Assembly: GCA_946188165.1 (NCBI GenBank)
Contig: CAMHTW010000011.1
Span: forward strand, 1 to 64,000
Origin: an uncultured Prevotella sp.
GTDB taxonomy: Bacteria > Bacteroidota > Bacteroidia > Bacteroidales > Bacteroidaceae
Direction: 5' to 3'
Length of the DNA: 64,000 nt
A program made the translations under genes and the position numbers. The notes below the pieces were generated by a model, which saw nothing but the letters and a program-made list of their open reading frames with translations, made no database searches and had not been told where the DNA came from. Every line of letters starts with the position of its first letter. The stretch's first letter is position 1. Below, in pieces: positions 1 through 9,152 of this stretch.

Positions 1-1408
1 TGATGCGGTCGAAGCCAAAAGGACGGGCACCCTTGATGAGGATAACCTCGTCGTGAAGCGAACGGAACAATTCGCTATGAAGGAAGTCGTCGGTGGTGGC
101 GAAAAAAGATTTTTCGCCTACGAGGAAGAGGGCGGCACTGGCAGTGATGCGGGGACCTATGCCAATGATGCGGCTGACGCCGCGCTTCATGCAGAGGGCG
201 TTGACCTCGGCATAGAGGTCGGCATCAGACATGCCGCTCTGGAAGATGTCGCTAAGAATGAGGGTGAGACCTGCCGTTGACACGTTGGGAGTGGTGGCAG
301 AGACACGGCGCGACATGAAGTCGAGGGCTATGTCGAGGGAGTTGATGTCACTGTTGTACGAGTCGTTGATAAGGGTACAACCATGCTGACCTTCCTTGAC
401 CTCCAAACGCATGGCCACTGGTTCCAGCTGGGACATGCGTTCTGCCAACTGGTCGGGGGTGACGCCTAAATACAAGGCAACGGCAGCGCAGGCAAAGGAA
501 CACTGCAGGGAGGCCTCGTCGAAGAAAGGCAGCGAATATTGTCCGCGCGTACCTTTATATATATAAGTCACTTGGAGAGAAGGCAATGGAGAATGGGTGG
601 TAGTAGCTGCTTCGATATACAACGGGGCTGAGATATTCTCCCTACTCCACCCTATCTTCTCGCCTTTGAAACCACTGCGACGGATGCAGCGCGAGACGAT
701 GTCGTCGTCACTGTTGTAGGCAAGAACCTTGGCACCGTCGAAGAGACGCATCTTCTCCATACACTTCTCTTCCAGTGAACGGAAGTTCTCTTGATGAGCA
801 GCCCCCAACGAGGTCAGCACACCAATGGTAGGCTGGATGATGTCGCTCAATGCCTCCATCTCGCCCATCTCGCTGATACCTGCCTCAAAGATTCCCACCT
901 GCGTCTGCTCGTTAAGAAGCCATACCGAGAGAGGGACACCTATCTGCGAGTTGAAACTCTTGGGCGAACGCGTTACCGAGAACTGAGGAGAGAGCAACTG
1001 GTAGAGCCACTCCTTGACCATCGTCTTACCATTCGAGCCCGTAATACCGACAATGGGTATGTTGAACTCGTCACGATGGCGCTCTGCTAAACGCTGGAGA
1101 GCCGCCAAGGGCGAAGGGACTATCAAGATGTTTGCATCATCCTGAAATGAGGAATGAGAAGTGAGAAATGAGAAATGTTCATCACCTACAGCTTCCTGGG
1201 ACACCACGAAGTTGCGGACGCCACGACGGTAGAGGTCAGCGATATAGCGGTGGCCGTCGTTACGCTGCGTTTTCAGGGCAAAGAACAGCGTTTCCTCAGG
1301 GAAACAAAGGGAGCGGCTGTCAGTGAGCAGCCACCCTATCTGTGCATCGGCATTGCCGATACGTCGCGCTCCAATGAGCGTCGTAATTTTCTCGATGTTG
1401 TAATTCAT
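1..1408 (-). CDS. murF: UDP-MurNAc-tripeptide--D-Ala-D-Ala ligase MurF, N-terminal part (runs off left edge)
   Basis: Cytoplasmic ligase adding D-Ala-D-Ala to UDP-MurNAc-tripeptide in peptidoglycan synthesis. The frame read leftward from ATG 1408 begins MNYNIEKITTLIGARRIGNA and continues with the Mur-type N-terminal domain (LLTDSRSLCFPEETLFFAL). No stop is met before base 1, so 469 codons are visible. Near the edge the frame reads VILIKGARPFGFDRI, the end of the MurF domain. In most Bacteroidetes MurF is fused to alanine racemase, so a racemase domain probably follows outside the window (inference). The start lies only 4 nt past the -7 box, so the message is probably leaderless. Five 7-nt repeats at 1144-1178 encode an extra HFSFLTSHSSF-like loop in the N-terminal region. 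It is divergent from the GSCFA gene. Confidence 0.9.
   Translation of the reverse strand, partial: MNYNIEKITTLIGARRIGNADAQIGWLLTDSRSLCFPEETLFFALKTQRNDGHRYIADLYRRGVRNFVVSQEAVGDEHFSFLTSHSSFQDDANILIVPSPLAALQRLAERHRDEFNIPIVGITGSNGKTMVKEWLYQLLSPQFSVTRSPKSFNSQIGVPLSVWLLNEQTQVGIFEAGISEMGEMEALSDIIQPTIGVLTSLGAAHQENFRSLEEKCMEKMRLFDGAKVLAYNSDDDIVSRCIRRSGFKGEKIGWSRENISAPLYIEAATTTHSPLPSLQVTYIYKGTRGQYSLPFFDEASLQCSFACAAVALYLGVTPDQLAERMSQLEPVAMRLEVKEGQHGCTLINDSYNSDINSLDIALDFMSRRVSATTPNVSTAGLTLILSDIFQSGMSDADLYAEVNALCMKRGVSRIIGIGPRITASAALFLVGEKSFFATTDDFLHSELFRSLHDEVILIKGARPFGFDRI
1144..1178. repeat. Degenerate 7-nt tandem array inside murF
   Basis: Five heptamers in a row: GAAATGA, GGAATGA, GAAGTGA, GAAATGA, GAAATGT. 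The array is read in frame by murF on the minus strand and gives a Phe/Ser/His-rich loop not expected in MurF. Confidence 0.8.
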
Positions 1409-1412
1409 AGTG

Positions 1413-1444
1413 CAAAGGTAATGAAAACTGGTTAAAAATACAAA
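1413..1444 (-). promoter_or_regulatory. murF promoter (Bacteroidetes type)
   Basis: On the minus strand a -7 box TACCTTTG (1420-1413) is preceded by TTTG (1444-1441) with a 20-nt spacer. The start codon at 1408 lies where transcription should begin, which suggests a leaderless mRNA. Confidence 0.7.
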
Positions 1445-1482
1445 ATAAATCACGTTTTATTTTCATTTATTACGTGTTTTTC

Positions 1483-1513
1483 TTTGCTTTTTCCTTGCAT
1501 CTTCGTACCTTTG
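1483..1513 (+). promoter_or_regulatory. Promoter of the GSCFA gene
   Basis: TTTG at 1483-1486 and TACCTTTG at 1506-1513 with a 19-nt spacer. The ATG at 1523 is 9 nt beyond the box, so the untranslated leader should be only a few bases. Confidence 0.7.
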
Positions 1514-1522
1514 TCCCCCGTA

Positions 1523-2347
1523 ATGGAGTTCAGGACTAAAGTTGAGACGGGTAAGGCGGGGTTCCAGATAGGAGCCAGCGAGGCGGTGTTGCTGGTGGGG
1601 TCGTGCTTTGCCGGCGAGATGGGGCAGCGGTTCAAGGACAACGGTTTCCCTACGACGGTGAATCCCTACGGTACGATGTATAACCCTGCGAGCATTCTTC
1701 ACACATTGGAGCGGCTCATAGGCGAAGGGTACCGCGTACCACGCATCGTTTTTCTGACTTTAGGCACCAATCATGTCTATCGGCTAAAGGAAACAGGCGA
1801 GATAGTGGACAACTGCGAAAAACGTCCTGCTGCGCTGTTTCAGGAAGAGGAGCTGACCATCGGCAAATGTGCTGAATATCTGCTGAAGGCCATTGAACTG
1901 CTAAAAGCACACCAGCCAGAGGTACAGGTGGTGATGACGGTAAGCCCCATCCGCTATCGCAAATACGGCTACCACGAAAGCCAGCTGTCAAAGGCTACGC
2001 TCCTGTTGGCCATTGACAGTCTGCTAAAAAACGCTTCACTTTTCACTTTCCACTCTTCACTCCATTACTTCCCCGCATACGAAATCCTAATGGACGAACT
2101 GCGTGACTACCGGTTCTATGCTGCCGACATGCTACACCCATCGGAGCAGGCTGTGACGTATGTGTGGGAACAACTATTCGCCTGGTGTTTTAGCAATGAG
2201 GCAAAGGCATTCATGGAAGAATGGCGCCCCATCCGAGAAGCCCTACAGCATCGTCCTTTCCATCCAGAGTCGGAGGAATACCTGCAGTTCATGGGAAAAA
2301 CGCAGGAACGCCTCAAGGCATTCCAAAAGAAATGGCAAATGCGGTAG
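1523..2347 (+). CDS. GSCFA-domain protein
   Basis: A GSCFA family protein (named for its conserved Gly-Ser-Cys-Phe-Ala motif), here at VGSCFAGEMG near residue 25, with TLGTNHVYR and a late HPSE (near residue 200). The family has an SGNH-hydrolase-like fold and is probably an esterase or lipase acting on an unknown substrate; the motif is known, the substrate is not. About 274 residues from ATG 1523. An upstream ATG at 1484 is rejected because it lies in the promoter. Bases 2035-2062 are four 7-nt repeats read in frame as SLFTFHSSLH just before the conserved YFPAYEI segment. No signal peptide. It converges on fkp with a 12-nt gap. Confidence 0.85.
   Translation: MEFRTKVETGKAGFQIGASEAVLLVGSCFAGEMGQRFKDNGFPTTVNPYGTMYNPASILHTLERLIGEGYRVPRIVFLTLGTNHVYRLKETGEIVDNCEKRPAALFQEEELTIGKCAEYLLKAIELLKAHQPEVQVVMTVSPIRYRKYGYHESQLSKATLLLAIDSLLKNASLFTFHSSLHYFPAYEILMDELRDYRFYAADMLHPSEQAVTYVWEQLFAWCFSNEAKAFMEEWRPIREALQHRPFHPESEEYLQFMGKTQERLKAFQKKWQMR
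2035..2062. repeat. Degenerate 7-nt tandem array inside the GSCFA gene
   Basis: TTCACTT, TTCACTT, TCCACTC, TTCACTC: four consecutive heptamers read in frame. The same TTCACTN family occurs in susD (23198), before the TPI fusion gene (58785) and in cca (60388). Confidence 0.8.
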
Positions 2348-2359
2348 TGAGTTTTGCTC

Positions 2360-5119
2360 TTAGCTCCTGCTGATTTGCAAGCCGGACTTCGACAGCGTCA
2401 TGTCGACGAAACGGGCATTGGGGTTGAGCTGCGCCTGACTGATGATTTGCTTGATGCGGGCAGCAGCTTCCGGGTCTTTAGCCACCATATACAAATAGCC
2501 CCCACCACCGGCACCAGGCAGTTTATAGCCTAAGCAGAGGTCGTCAATGAGGTCAGTGATGCGACGCACACTGACAGGATTGGTACCGCTGTCTATGAGT
2601 TGGTTCTGTTGCCACGTCTTACGCACCAGTTGTCCGTAGGTTTCATAGTCCTGACGCTGGATGGCCTCATACATATCAATGGCATGAGCCTTCATGGCTC
2701 GCAGCTGTTGGATTTCGCCCCCATGATTGAGGAACATGCGGCGCACGATTTCAGCCAGAATGGTCTTAGCCGTCCGCGTGATGCCCGTATAATAAAGAAG
2801 GTGGCACTGCGCATATTCCGGTTGGGTAAACAGACTGTCGGGTAACCAACGCACTAACGGATTCTGGTCGAAGCCCCGCTGCGTTTGCAAGAGTTTGACA
2901 CCACCCAAGACGCCACCGAACTGGTCCTGCCAGCCACCACCAGTGGTCAGCAGTTGTTCGAGTACCAGCGTCCGGCGTCCTATTTCGTTCTTGTCCCACG
3001 CCAATGAGCAGAAGTCGCTGACAGCCCCCAGGACGGTCGATGCAAGGATGCTCGAAGTACCCAGTCCACTACCTGCAGGGATGGCCGATAGTAGCGTCAG
3101 TTCGACACCACTGCCAAAGGCCTCCAACTGGTCGTGCAGTGTCTTGTAGTTCTCGGCACAGAAAGCCGGCAGGAATCCTGCCAATGCCAAAGCAGCCTTG
3201 GGGATGGAGAATGGTGAGCCCACCTTATTATATTCAGCCAGTTGTTCGAAGGTTTCGATGACCTCGACAGCCCCTAAATCAATGCTACGCAACACGATAT
3301 GCAGGTCACGACAGGGCTTGACGTAGGTCTGCAACGGTGGCTGTCCATTCAGTTCAATGGCGATATTCACCACCGAGCCACCTTCCATCAAGCAATATGG
3401 TGGTGTGTCCGTCCAGCCACCTGCCAAGTCGATACGCACGGGGGAACGGCTCCAGACAATCTGGTCGGGGAAGACGGAGAGACGGGGGGAGGAGGCAGCG
3501 ATGGAATCGCTGCGTACGAGAGAAGGGGGACAAGCGGCGACAGAATTGCTGCGTACGAGGGAAGGGGGACAAGCGGCGACAGAATTGCTGCGTACGAGGG
3601 AAGGAAAGGACGATGCAGACAACGTGGAGAGGACGCCATCGCGGAGGAGCGCAAAAGCCTGTTGGCTGTCGCCACGGAACATCGCATCGTGGATGCGTGT
3701 CATCAAGGGCGCATCCGCAGCTACGGGCTCAGGCATGGGAATCTGCATCTCATGGAATTCGCGGGCTGCATGGTCGAGGTCGAGCTGGTAGAATACCGAA
3801 TGTTGCCAATTCTTGGCCAGTGCCGGCCAGTTCTGAGCACGGAAGGCTCGACGCTGAGCAAAGAGCCGGCGCAGATTGGCACGTTCAGCCAGTTCATTGC
3901 TATTCACCGCCTCGTCAATGCGGTAACGACGCACCTCATAATCGCTTTCGCCAACAGGTACGACATCGATACATTCACCAGGCTCTAAAGTGATGTCCCA
4001 GTCGTTCTCCGGCACACCCGTAACAACATTGTCATGCGTCAGTGTCCAGCGTGGACCCACAAAGCTATTCTCCACCCAAATGTTATAGTTCTGATCCGTA
4101 AACTTATAGTGCATGATAGCATTCTGCGTAAAGATGCTGGGATGCGGTTTACGGTCGTTATGCATGATGTCGCGCTGGTCGTTGACGAGATTCTGGATAG
4201 CCAGCGTCGAGGATATCATCTCGCGTGAGGTACCGAAATGGTAGAATTCGCCACCAGGGAGGGGTACGATAGCTACGGAGAGTTCGCGGAGTTCAGGGTC
4301 ATCTATGGTGGGATTGGTACCGAGGGCACAGCCGAATTCGGAATAGAGGTCGTACTCTTTGAGCCCCGCAGCTGACGCTGCGGGAACGGGGGCGGAGGGG
4401 GCAGCGATAAAATCGCTGCGTACGAGGGAAGGGGCGGTGGGCACAGTGCTGCGCTCGGCAAGGAGGCGCACGGCACGGTCACTGAGCATCCAGATACCGA
4501 TATCCGTCAGATAGAAGTGATCCTTCAGAAGGTCGGACAACCGTTCGGGTGATGGTTTTTGCAACATCTGCTTCAGGACGGTGGGTGTGCGGCGGTCACT
4601 GACAAAGACTCCATGGTTCTTGGCAATGGAAGCGTCAAGCCACAAGCCGTAGCATACCACGTCGGCATCGGGGATATCGCCAAGGCGTTCAGCAGCACGG
4701 ATATACACGTCGCCACTGACAATCATCGTGGTGAGACGAGGAGGCGCCTGTTCCATCATGCGCTCGTAGAGTGGCAGTTGCAGGTCGAGCAGGGTCTGAG
4801 ACAGACGCTGGCCACGCTCCCAGCGGAATACAGGGATGGGCGTCAGCACCTTACCACTGACGGCATAGGACGGCAGGCGTTTGCTCTGGCCACCAGCATG
4901 TAGAATGATGCGGCGTTCCTTTTTTACCCAATCGCTGAACGATTGGTCACACTTCTCGGCACGCCAGGCCTCCTGTAGGAGCCACGTCGTTCCCCCACCC
5001 GACCCTAAGCGATGCCCTATGGGGTCGCACGAACAGAAATATTCATCGTGTGAGAGACCCGTTACATCATGGAAACAATCCACCAGATTCGGTGGCAAAG
5101 AAAGCAACTTTTTCATCAT
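2360..5119 (-). CDS. fkp: Bifunctional L-fucokinase / L-fucose-1-phosphate guanylyltransferase
   Basis: Turns scavenged L-fucose into GDP-L-fucose: the C-terminal GHMP kinase makes fucose-1-phosphate and the N-terminal domain transfers GMP. Known in Bacteroides as Fkp, which feeds fucosylation of capsule and glycoproteins. Residues 76-82 carry the nucleotidyltransferase motif GGQSKRL. The kinase begins near residue 550 (SPVRIDLAGGWTD) and has the ATP-binding motif PAGSGLGTSS near 680. 919 residues, against about 949 in B. fragilis. Residues about 503-545 (39-nt repeats) and 228-252 (palindromic segment) are low-complexity inserts of the SLVRSDSIAA type in interdomain regions. ATG 5119 and ATG 5116 are adjacent; either may start. 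Divergent from fucP, which should supply its substrate. Confidence 0.95.
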   Translation of the reverse strand: MMKKLLSLPPNLVDCFHDVTGLSHDEYFCSCDPIGHRLGSGGGTTWLLQEAWRAEKCDQSFSDWVKKERRIILHAGGQSKRLPSYAVSGKVLTPIPVFRWERGQRLSQTLLDLQLPLYERMMEQAPPRLTTMIVSGDVYIRAAERLGDIPDADVVCYGLWLDASIAKNHGVFVSDRRTPTVLKQMLQKPSPERLSDLLKDHFYLTDIGIWMLSDRAVRLLAERSTVPTAPSLVRSDFIAAPSAPVPAASAAGLKEYDLYSEFGCALGTNPTIDDPELRELSVAIVPLPGGEFYHFGTSREMISSTLAIQNLVNDQRDIMHNDRKPHPSIFTQNAIMHYKFTDQNYNIWVENSFVGPRWTLTHDNVVTGVPENDWDITLEPGECIDVVPVGESDYEVRRYRIDEAVNSNELAERANLRRLFAQRRAFRAQNWPALAKNWQHSVFYQLDLDHAAREFHEMQIPMPEPVAADAPLMTRIHDAMFRGDSQQAFALLRDGVLSTLSASSFPSLVRSNSVAACPPSLVRSNSVAACPPSLVRSDSIAASSPRLSVFPDQIVWSRSPVRIDLAGGWTDTPPYCLMEGGSVVNIAIELNGQPPLQTYVKPCRDLHIVLRSIDLGAVEVIETFEQLAEYNKVGSPFSIPKAALALAGFLPAFCAENYKTLHDQLEAFGSGVELTLLSAIPAGSGLGTSSILASTVLGAVSDFCSLAWDKNEIGRRTLVLEQLLTTGGGWQDQFGGVLGGVKLLQTQRGFDQNPLVRWLPDSLFTQPEYAQCHLLYYTGITRTAKTILAEIVRRMFLNHGGEIQQLRAMKAHAIDMYEAIQRQDYETYGQLVRKTWQQNQLIDSGTNPVSVRRITDLIDDLCLGYKLPGAGGGGYLYMVAKDPEAAARIKQIISQAQLNPNARFVDMTLSKSGLQISRS
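3495..3603. repeat. 39-nt tandem repeat inside fkp, about 2.8 copies
   Basis: Units begin at 3495, 3534 and 3573. The first carries a perfect hairpin, GCAGCGAT-gga-ATCGCTGC (3495-3513), followed by GTACGAG. As 39 is a multiple of 3, each copy adds 13 residues (SLVRSNSVAACPP) to the linker before the kinase domain. Confidence 0.85.
4365..4437. repeat. Second copy of the fkp palindromic element plus another hairpin
   Basis: 4365-4384 is a perfect hairpin CCCGCAGC-tgac-GCTGCGGG. 4401-4437 repeats the element seen at 3495: GCAGCGAT-aaa-ATCGCTGC then GTACGAGGGAAGGGG. Both are translated in frame by fkp (SDFIAAPSAPVPAASAAG). Confidence 0.8.
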
Positions 5120-5135
5120 TTTTATATTTTTATGT

Positions 5136-5166
5136 GCAAAGATACGAAAAAGTTTCGTATCTTTGC
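5136..5166. promoter_or_regulatory. Divergent fkp/fucP promoters in a perfect inverted repeat
   Basis: Arms GCAAAGATACGAAA (5136-5149) and TTTCGTATCTTTGC (5153-5166) match perfectly over 14 bp around AAG. The right arm holds TATCTTTG (-7 for fucP, 5158-5165). The left arm holds the same box on the minus strand for fkp (5144-5137); TTTG for fkp is at 5169-5166, 21 nt away. Confidence 0.75.
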
Positions 5167-5193
5167 AAACAAAATACTAAAACTTGCTAATCT

Positions 5194-6531
5194 ATGAAAC
5201 TATTAGAGTTTTTCTCTAAGGAGGAACAACATCAGGGAAATTTCGTCACCACTCTGATACTCATCCTGATATGTTTTGCCCTATGGGGCTTTACAAACGA
5301 TATCGCCAGTGTGATGGTAGGTGCATTCTCACGCATCTTCGCACTTGACATGACCCAGGCTTACATGATTAATGTGGCCAGTTTCATGGGTTATTTAGTA
5401 CTGTCCATCCCTATAGCCATATTCATACAACGCTATACCTATAAAAAAGGTGTCATACTGAGTCTGAGCATCTATGCTGCAGGTATTCTGCTGTTACTAC
5501 CCGCCATGGGTTGGGGTGCCTTTCATGGTTTTCTACTGGCATACTTCGTCATGACGTGTGGCTCAGCAGCACTGGAAACCTGTTGCCACCCGCTAATCTA
5601 CAGAATGGGAGACTTGAAAAATAGTATCTTCCGTCTGAATCTGGCACAATCTTTCAATGCTTTAGGTGCCTGCATCGGTATGCTGGTAGCTATTTCGGCC
5701 ATCACAAAGAAACTGAGCAAGACACCTGCAGAGGTAAGAATGGAGATGCCAAAAGCCCAGTTTGAAATCTTAAAGCATAGCGACCTCAATATCATCATAC
5801 AGCCATACCTTTATGTGGCAGCGGTCATTATTCTGCTCATTGTACTGATAGGGATTACCAAATTCTTTGTTCATCAGAAAGAGAACCAGAGGGATAAGCC
5901 TGGCGATGCTTTCAGGCGTCTGTTACACGTCCGCAACTACCGAGAAGGTCTGATAGCGGAGTTTTTCTACATCGGTGCCCAGATATGCATCTTCACATAC
6001 ATCTTGGTTTATGGCAAACATCTCTTCATGACAGAAGGCATGGAGGCGTTAGATGCTGAAACACTGGTAAGCCGTTATAGCATGGGCGCTTTCATCATCT
6101 TTGCCGGCATGCGTTTCCTTAGTACATGGCTATTAGCCTTCATCTCCCCTGGACGACTGCTTTCAGCTATGGCGATTATAGGCACATTAGCCATTACCGG
6201 CAGTATCATCTTCACCGACCGTAATGGTCTGTATTGCCTGTTAGTGGCCCATGGAGCCCTTTCCATGATGTTCCCCACCATCTATGGCATGGCTTTGAGA
6301 GGTGTGGGAGATGACATCAAATATGCCAGTGCAGGTCTTACCATGACGGTGTTTGCAGGAGCTGTCATCCCGCCACTGCAAGCAGCCATTATAAAATGGG
6401 GAAAAGACATGCTGGGCCTTTCAGCCATCAACATGTCCTTTATTATCCCACTTCTCTGTCTGACGGTGGTTATCTATTACGGACATACAGGCTATGTCCG
6501 CCACAACATCACACACGACTACGAATCATGA
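5194..6531 (+). CDS. fucP: L-fucose:H+ symporter family MFS transporter
   Basis: Major facilitator of the FHS/FucP family, inner membrane, importing L-fucose with protons. 445 residues with about 12 hydrophobic segments; the first (LILILICFALWGFTNDIA) has the FucP-type WGFxND motif, and ETCCHPLIYRMG and RFLSTWLL follow. Family membership is clear; fucose as substrate is inferred from the divergent neighbour fkp, which needs imported fucose. Some FucP-like carriers take other sugars. The last 6 bases overlap the end of the convergent YfhO gene. Confidence 0.88.
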   Translation: MKLLEFFSKEEQHQGNFVTTLILILICFALWGFTNDIASVMVGAFSRIFALDMTQAYMINVASFMGYLVLSIPIAIFIQRYTYKKGVILSLSIYAAGILLLLPAMGWGAFHGFLLAYFVMTCGSAALETCCHPLIYRMGDLKNSIFRLNLAQSFNALGACIGMLVAISAITKKLSKTPAEVRMEMPKAQFEILKHSDLNIIIQPYLYVAAVIILLIVLIGITKFFVHQKENQRDKPGDAFRRLLHVRNYREGLIAEFFYIGAQICIFTYILVYGKHLFMTEGMEALDAETLVSRYSMGAFIIFAGMRFLSTWLLAFISPGRLLSAMAIIGTLAITGSIIFTDRNGLYCLLVAHGALSMMFPTIYGMALRGVGDDIKYASAGLTMTVFAGAVIPPLQAAIIKWGKDMLGLSAINMSFIIPLLCLTVVIYYGHTGYVRHNITHDYES

Positions 6532-9012
6532 CTTGCGGCGTTTAACGCACGTGACAATCAGGTAGATAATCAGCAGCAACAACACGGCGTAGGCCACGTA
6601 AGCCACCGTCTCTGTGCGGTCAATGGTCTTGGGGAAGAAGCTCAGCACCACCTCGTGGTGACCTGGCTTCACCTGTAGGGCACGCAGCACGTAGTCGACA
6701 CGTCCCAGTTCCTGTTCTACGCCATCCACCGTTGCCGTCCAACCCGGGTAGTAAATCTCTGAGAATACGATGACACCGCCCTTGCCCGAATTCACGTCAT
6801 ACGTCAGTTTATTGGGTTCGTAGGCCGTAATGCGCACCAGACTACTGGTGTCCTGTACGATAGCTTCGCCCAGTTGCTTCTGGAACTTCTTGTCAGCCAC
6901 AGCCTCGTGACGCAGTGACAGTTTTCCTGTCATATCCAGTTCCTGATTGGCATTGTCCACATAGTGTATTTTATCCACAAACCACGCATTGCCATAAGTA
7001 TAGGGATTCTCCAAAGGTACTGAGCGTCCACCCTGTAAGGGCAGGATGAAATACTTGGTGTTCAGCATGTTCAGCACTGGGAATACCGAATCGCCATTAA
7101 CCTGCGTCATATCGCCTGCCGCCTTGTTCAGTGCACCATACAGGCGTTGCATCTCAGGCTGGATATGTGCATCTATCAATTCCTGATAACGACGCAGTTT
7201 GGCAGGATGATAACCACCAATGCTCTTCAGATAGAACGATGTCTCGTTCTCGTTGAAGGTTGATGTTGACAGGTTCAGCACACGATAGTCCAGCGATTTG
7301 TCTTGCAAGATATGGTCAATGGCTTCCGACTTCTGCATAGGAGCCTCACGCACGCTCTTCGACACAAACATACTGTCATTCAGATAACGCTTGTTCACTG
7401 TCCACATATCCACCAGACACAGCACCAAGATGAAGCCTATGCCGTACTCCTTCTTCAACTTACCCATCATAACAGACAGCAACAAGCCTGTACCTACCAA
7501 AATGATGTAGAACGAACGCAGGGCATCCGACGTGAACATCGACATACGAACTTCCGTCAGGTTGTTCAGCAACGGCATCAATTGGTCGGCAGGAATCTGA
7601 CTCATAGCCTGCATCTCGCTCTGGCTGACAAAGTCAGAGAAGAACACCTTCGGCATCAGTGAGAATAGTAGGGCGACGCCACCCGTCAACAAGAACGAAA
7701 TACCGATAAACTTCAGTCGCGACTTCATCTTTTCAGGCTCATCCAACAACTGCTTCAAAGCCAACATAGCCAGTAAGGGAATGGTAAACTCGGCCACCAC
7801 CAAGATGGAAGCCACCGTACGGAACTTGGCATACATGGGTATATAGTCGATGAAGAAATCGGTGAACGGCATGAAGTTACGTCCCCACGACAGCAGGATA
7901 GAGAGGATGGTAGCCACCAACAAGGCCCACTTCAACGGTCCTTTGACGATGAACAAGCCCAACACAAACAGCATCAGCACAAAGGCACCCACATACACAG
8001 GTCCAGCCGTCATGGGCTGGTTGCCCCAATATTGTCCCAACTGCTGATAGATGCCCATATATGTCGGATCGGCCTTCTTCATGGCTTCTTTATTCTCAGC
8101 CAAAGGTACCGAGGCACCACCCTTCGCGTTGGGCACCAGCAAGGTCCACGTTTCGTCGATACCATAACTCCACTGAGTGATATAGTCACGGTCCAGTCCG
8201 CTTGACGTCTGGTTATCACTATTTGCTTTCACCAACTCACTCTTGCCACGCATCGACTCCTGGCCATATTCCCAGGTATGATACAGATTCGACAAGTTCA
8301 GACATACCGCTACCACTGCAGCCACCAGACATACGCCTGTGGCTTTGAGCAGGTGCATATATTGCTTTTGGCGCAGTCCATCGATGACGAAAGCCAGCAC
8401 CATCAGCAGTATCACTATCAAATAGTAATAGGTCATCTGCACATGGTTGGCCAAAATCTCCAATGCGCCAAAAAGTGCCGTCACGATTAAGCCCCACAGA
8501 TACTTCCCCCTATAGGCCAATACCACGCCACCAATCATCGGTGGCAGATAGGCCAGTGCCATTACCTTCCAGAGATGTCCTGCGGCTATAATGATGAAGA
8601 AGTAGCTGGAGAACGCCCATACTACCGCACCCAACGCAGCCAAATACTGACGGAAATCGAAGGCACGCAGCAAGATATAGAATCCTAACAGGTATGCAAA
8701 GACGAACCACACATTCTCAGGCAACCACAGATGATAGGCCTTTTCGACCTTCTGCAGCGTTGACGTACTGTTGTACGAGGGTGCCAACTGATAGTTAGGC
8801 ATACCACTAAACAGTGCATTGGTCCATCGCGTACGTTCACCAGTACGCTGTTGATACTCAGTAGCCTCTTGTCCTGCGCCTCGTCCGGCTGATGAGTCGT
8901 GACGATACAGGATGCGTCCCTCAATGTCAGCAGGGAAGAAATAAGCAAATGAGATTACTGCAAATAGTACCACTGCCAAGATGTCGGGCAGCCATATCTT
9001 CAAATTTTTCAT
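6526..9012 (-). CDS. YfhO family multi-pass membrane protein
   Basis: 828-residue integral membrane protein of the YfhO family. It starts with a membrane segment (ILAVVLFAVISFAYFF), then a short extracytoplasmic stretch with the family's YRHDSS and TNALFSGMPNYQ motifs, many hydrophobic helices to about residue 540, a large C-terminal extracytoplasmic domain (YPGWTATVDG near 760) and a last helix (VAYAVLLLLIIYLIV) ending in CVKRRKS. Characterised members are linked to lipoteichoic acid or cell-surface glycosylation; in Bacteroidetes the role is not established. It has its own promoter and is not clearly part of the fucose pair. Confidence 0.88.
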   Translation of the reverse strand: MKNLKIWLPDILAVVLFAVISFAYFFPADIEGRILYRHDSSAGRGAGQEATEYQQRTGERTRWTNALFSGMPNYQLAPSYNSTSTLQKVEKAYHLWLPENVWFVFAYLLGFYILLRAFDFRQYLAALGAVVWAFSSYFFIIIAAGHLWKVMALAYLPPMIGGVVLAYRGKYLWGLIVTALFGALEILANHVQMTYYYLIVILLMVLAFVIDGLRQKQYMHLLKATGVCLVAAVVAVCLNLSNLYHTWEYGQESMRGKSELVKANSDNQTSSGLDRDYITQWSYGIDETWTLLVPNAKGGASVPLAENKEAMKKADPTYMGIYQQLGQYWGNQPMTAGPVYVGAFVLMLFVLGLFIVKGPLKWALLVATILSILLSWGRNFMPFTDFFIDYIPMYAKFRTVASILVVAEFTIPLLAMLALKQLLDEPEKMKSRLKFIGISFLLTGGVALLFSLMPKVFFSDFVSQSEMQAMSQIPADQLMPLLNNLTEVRMSMFTSDALRSFYIILVGTGLLLSVMMGKLKKEYGIGFILVLCLVDMWTVNKRYLNDSMFVSKSVREAPMQKSEAIDHILQDKSLDYRVLNLSTSTFNENETSFYLKSIGGYHPAKLRRYQELIDAHIQPEMQRLYGALNKAAGDMTQVNGDSVFPVLNMLNTKYFILPLQGGRSVPLENPYTYGNAWFVDKIHYVDNANQELDMTGKLSLRHEAVADKKFQKQLGEAIVQDTSSLVRITAYEPNKLTYDVNSGKGGVIVFSEIYYPGWTATVDGVEQELGRVDYVLRALQVKPGHHEVVLSFFPKTIDRTETVAYVAYAVLLLLIIYLIVTCVKRRKS

Positions 9013-9035
9013 ACCTTATTATATTATTTCGGCTG

Positions 9036-9067
9036 CAAAGGTACAAATAAGCGAGCGAAAAACCAAA
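9036..9067 (-). promoter_or_regulatory. Promoter of the YfhO gene
   Basis: Minus-strand TACCTTTG (9043-9036) with TTTG (9067-9064), spacer 20 nt. Leader of about 18 nt before ATG 9012. No equally good rightward box was seen for the gene at 9153. Confidence 0.7.
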
Positions 9068-9152
9068 TTTATTTGTTTTTTTCCAAGCGAGAGCACTTTC
9101 TCGGAACGAAATATGCAATAAAACGGGAGGAAGATACGTTATAGACTATGGT

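Noticed and set aside
3299..3988. Open frame with RIAAYEGRGTSGD repeats opposite fkp
   Set aside because: It is the antisense reading of the fkp 39-nt repeat; no start region or domain.
9013..9152. Promoter for the PorE-like gene
   Set aside because: No TAnnTTTG box at a suitable distance could be found; the control of this gene is left open.
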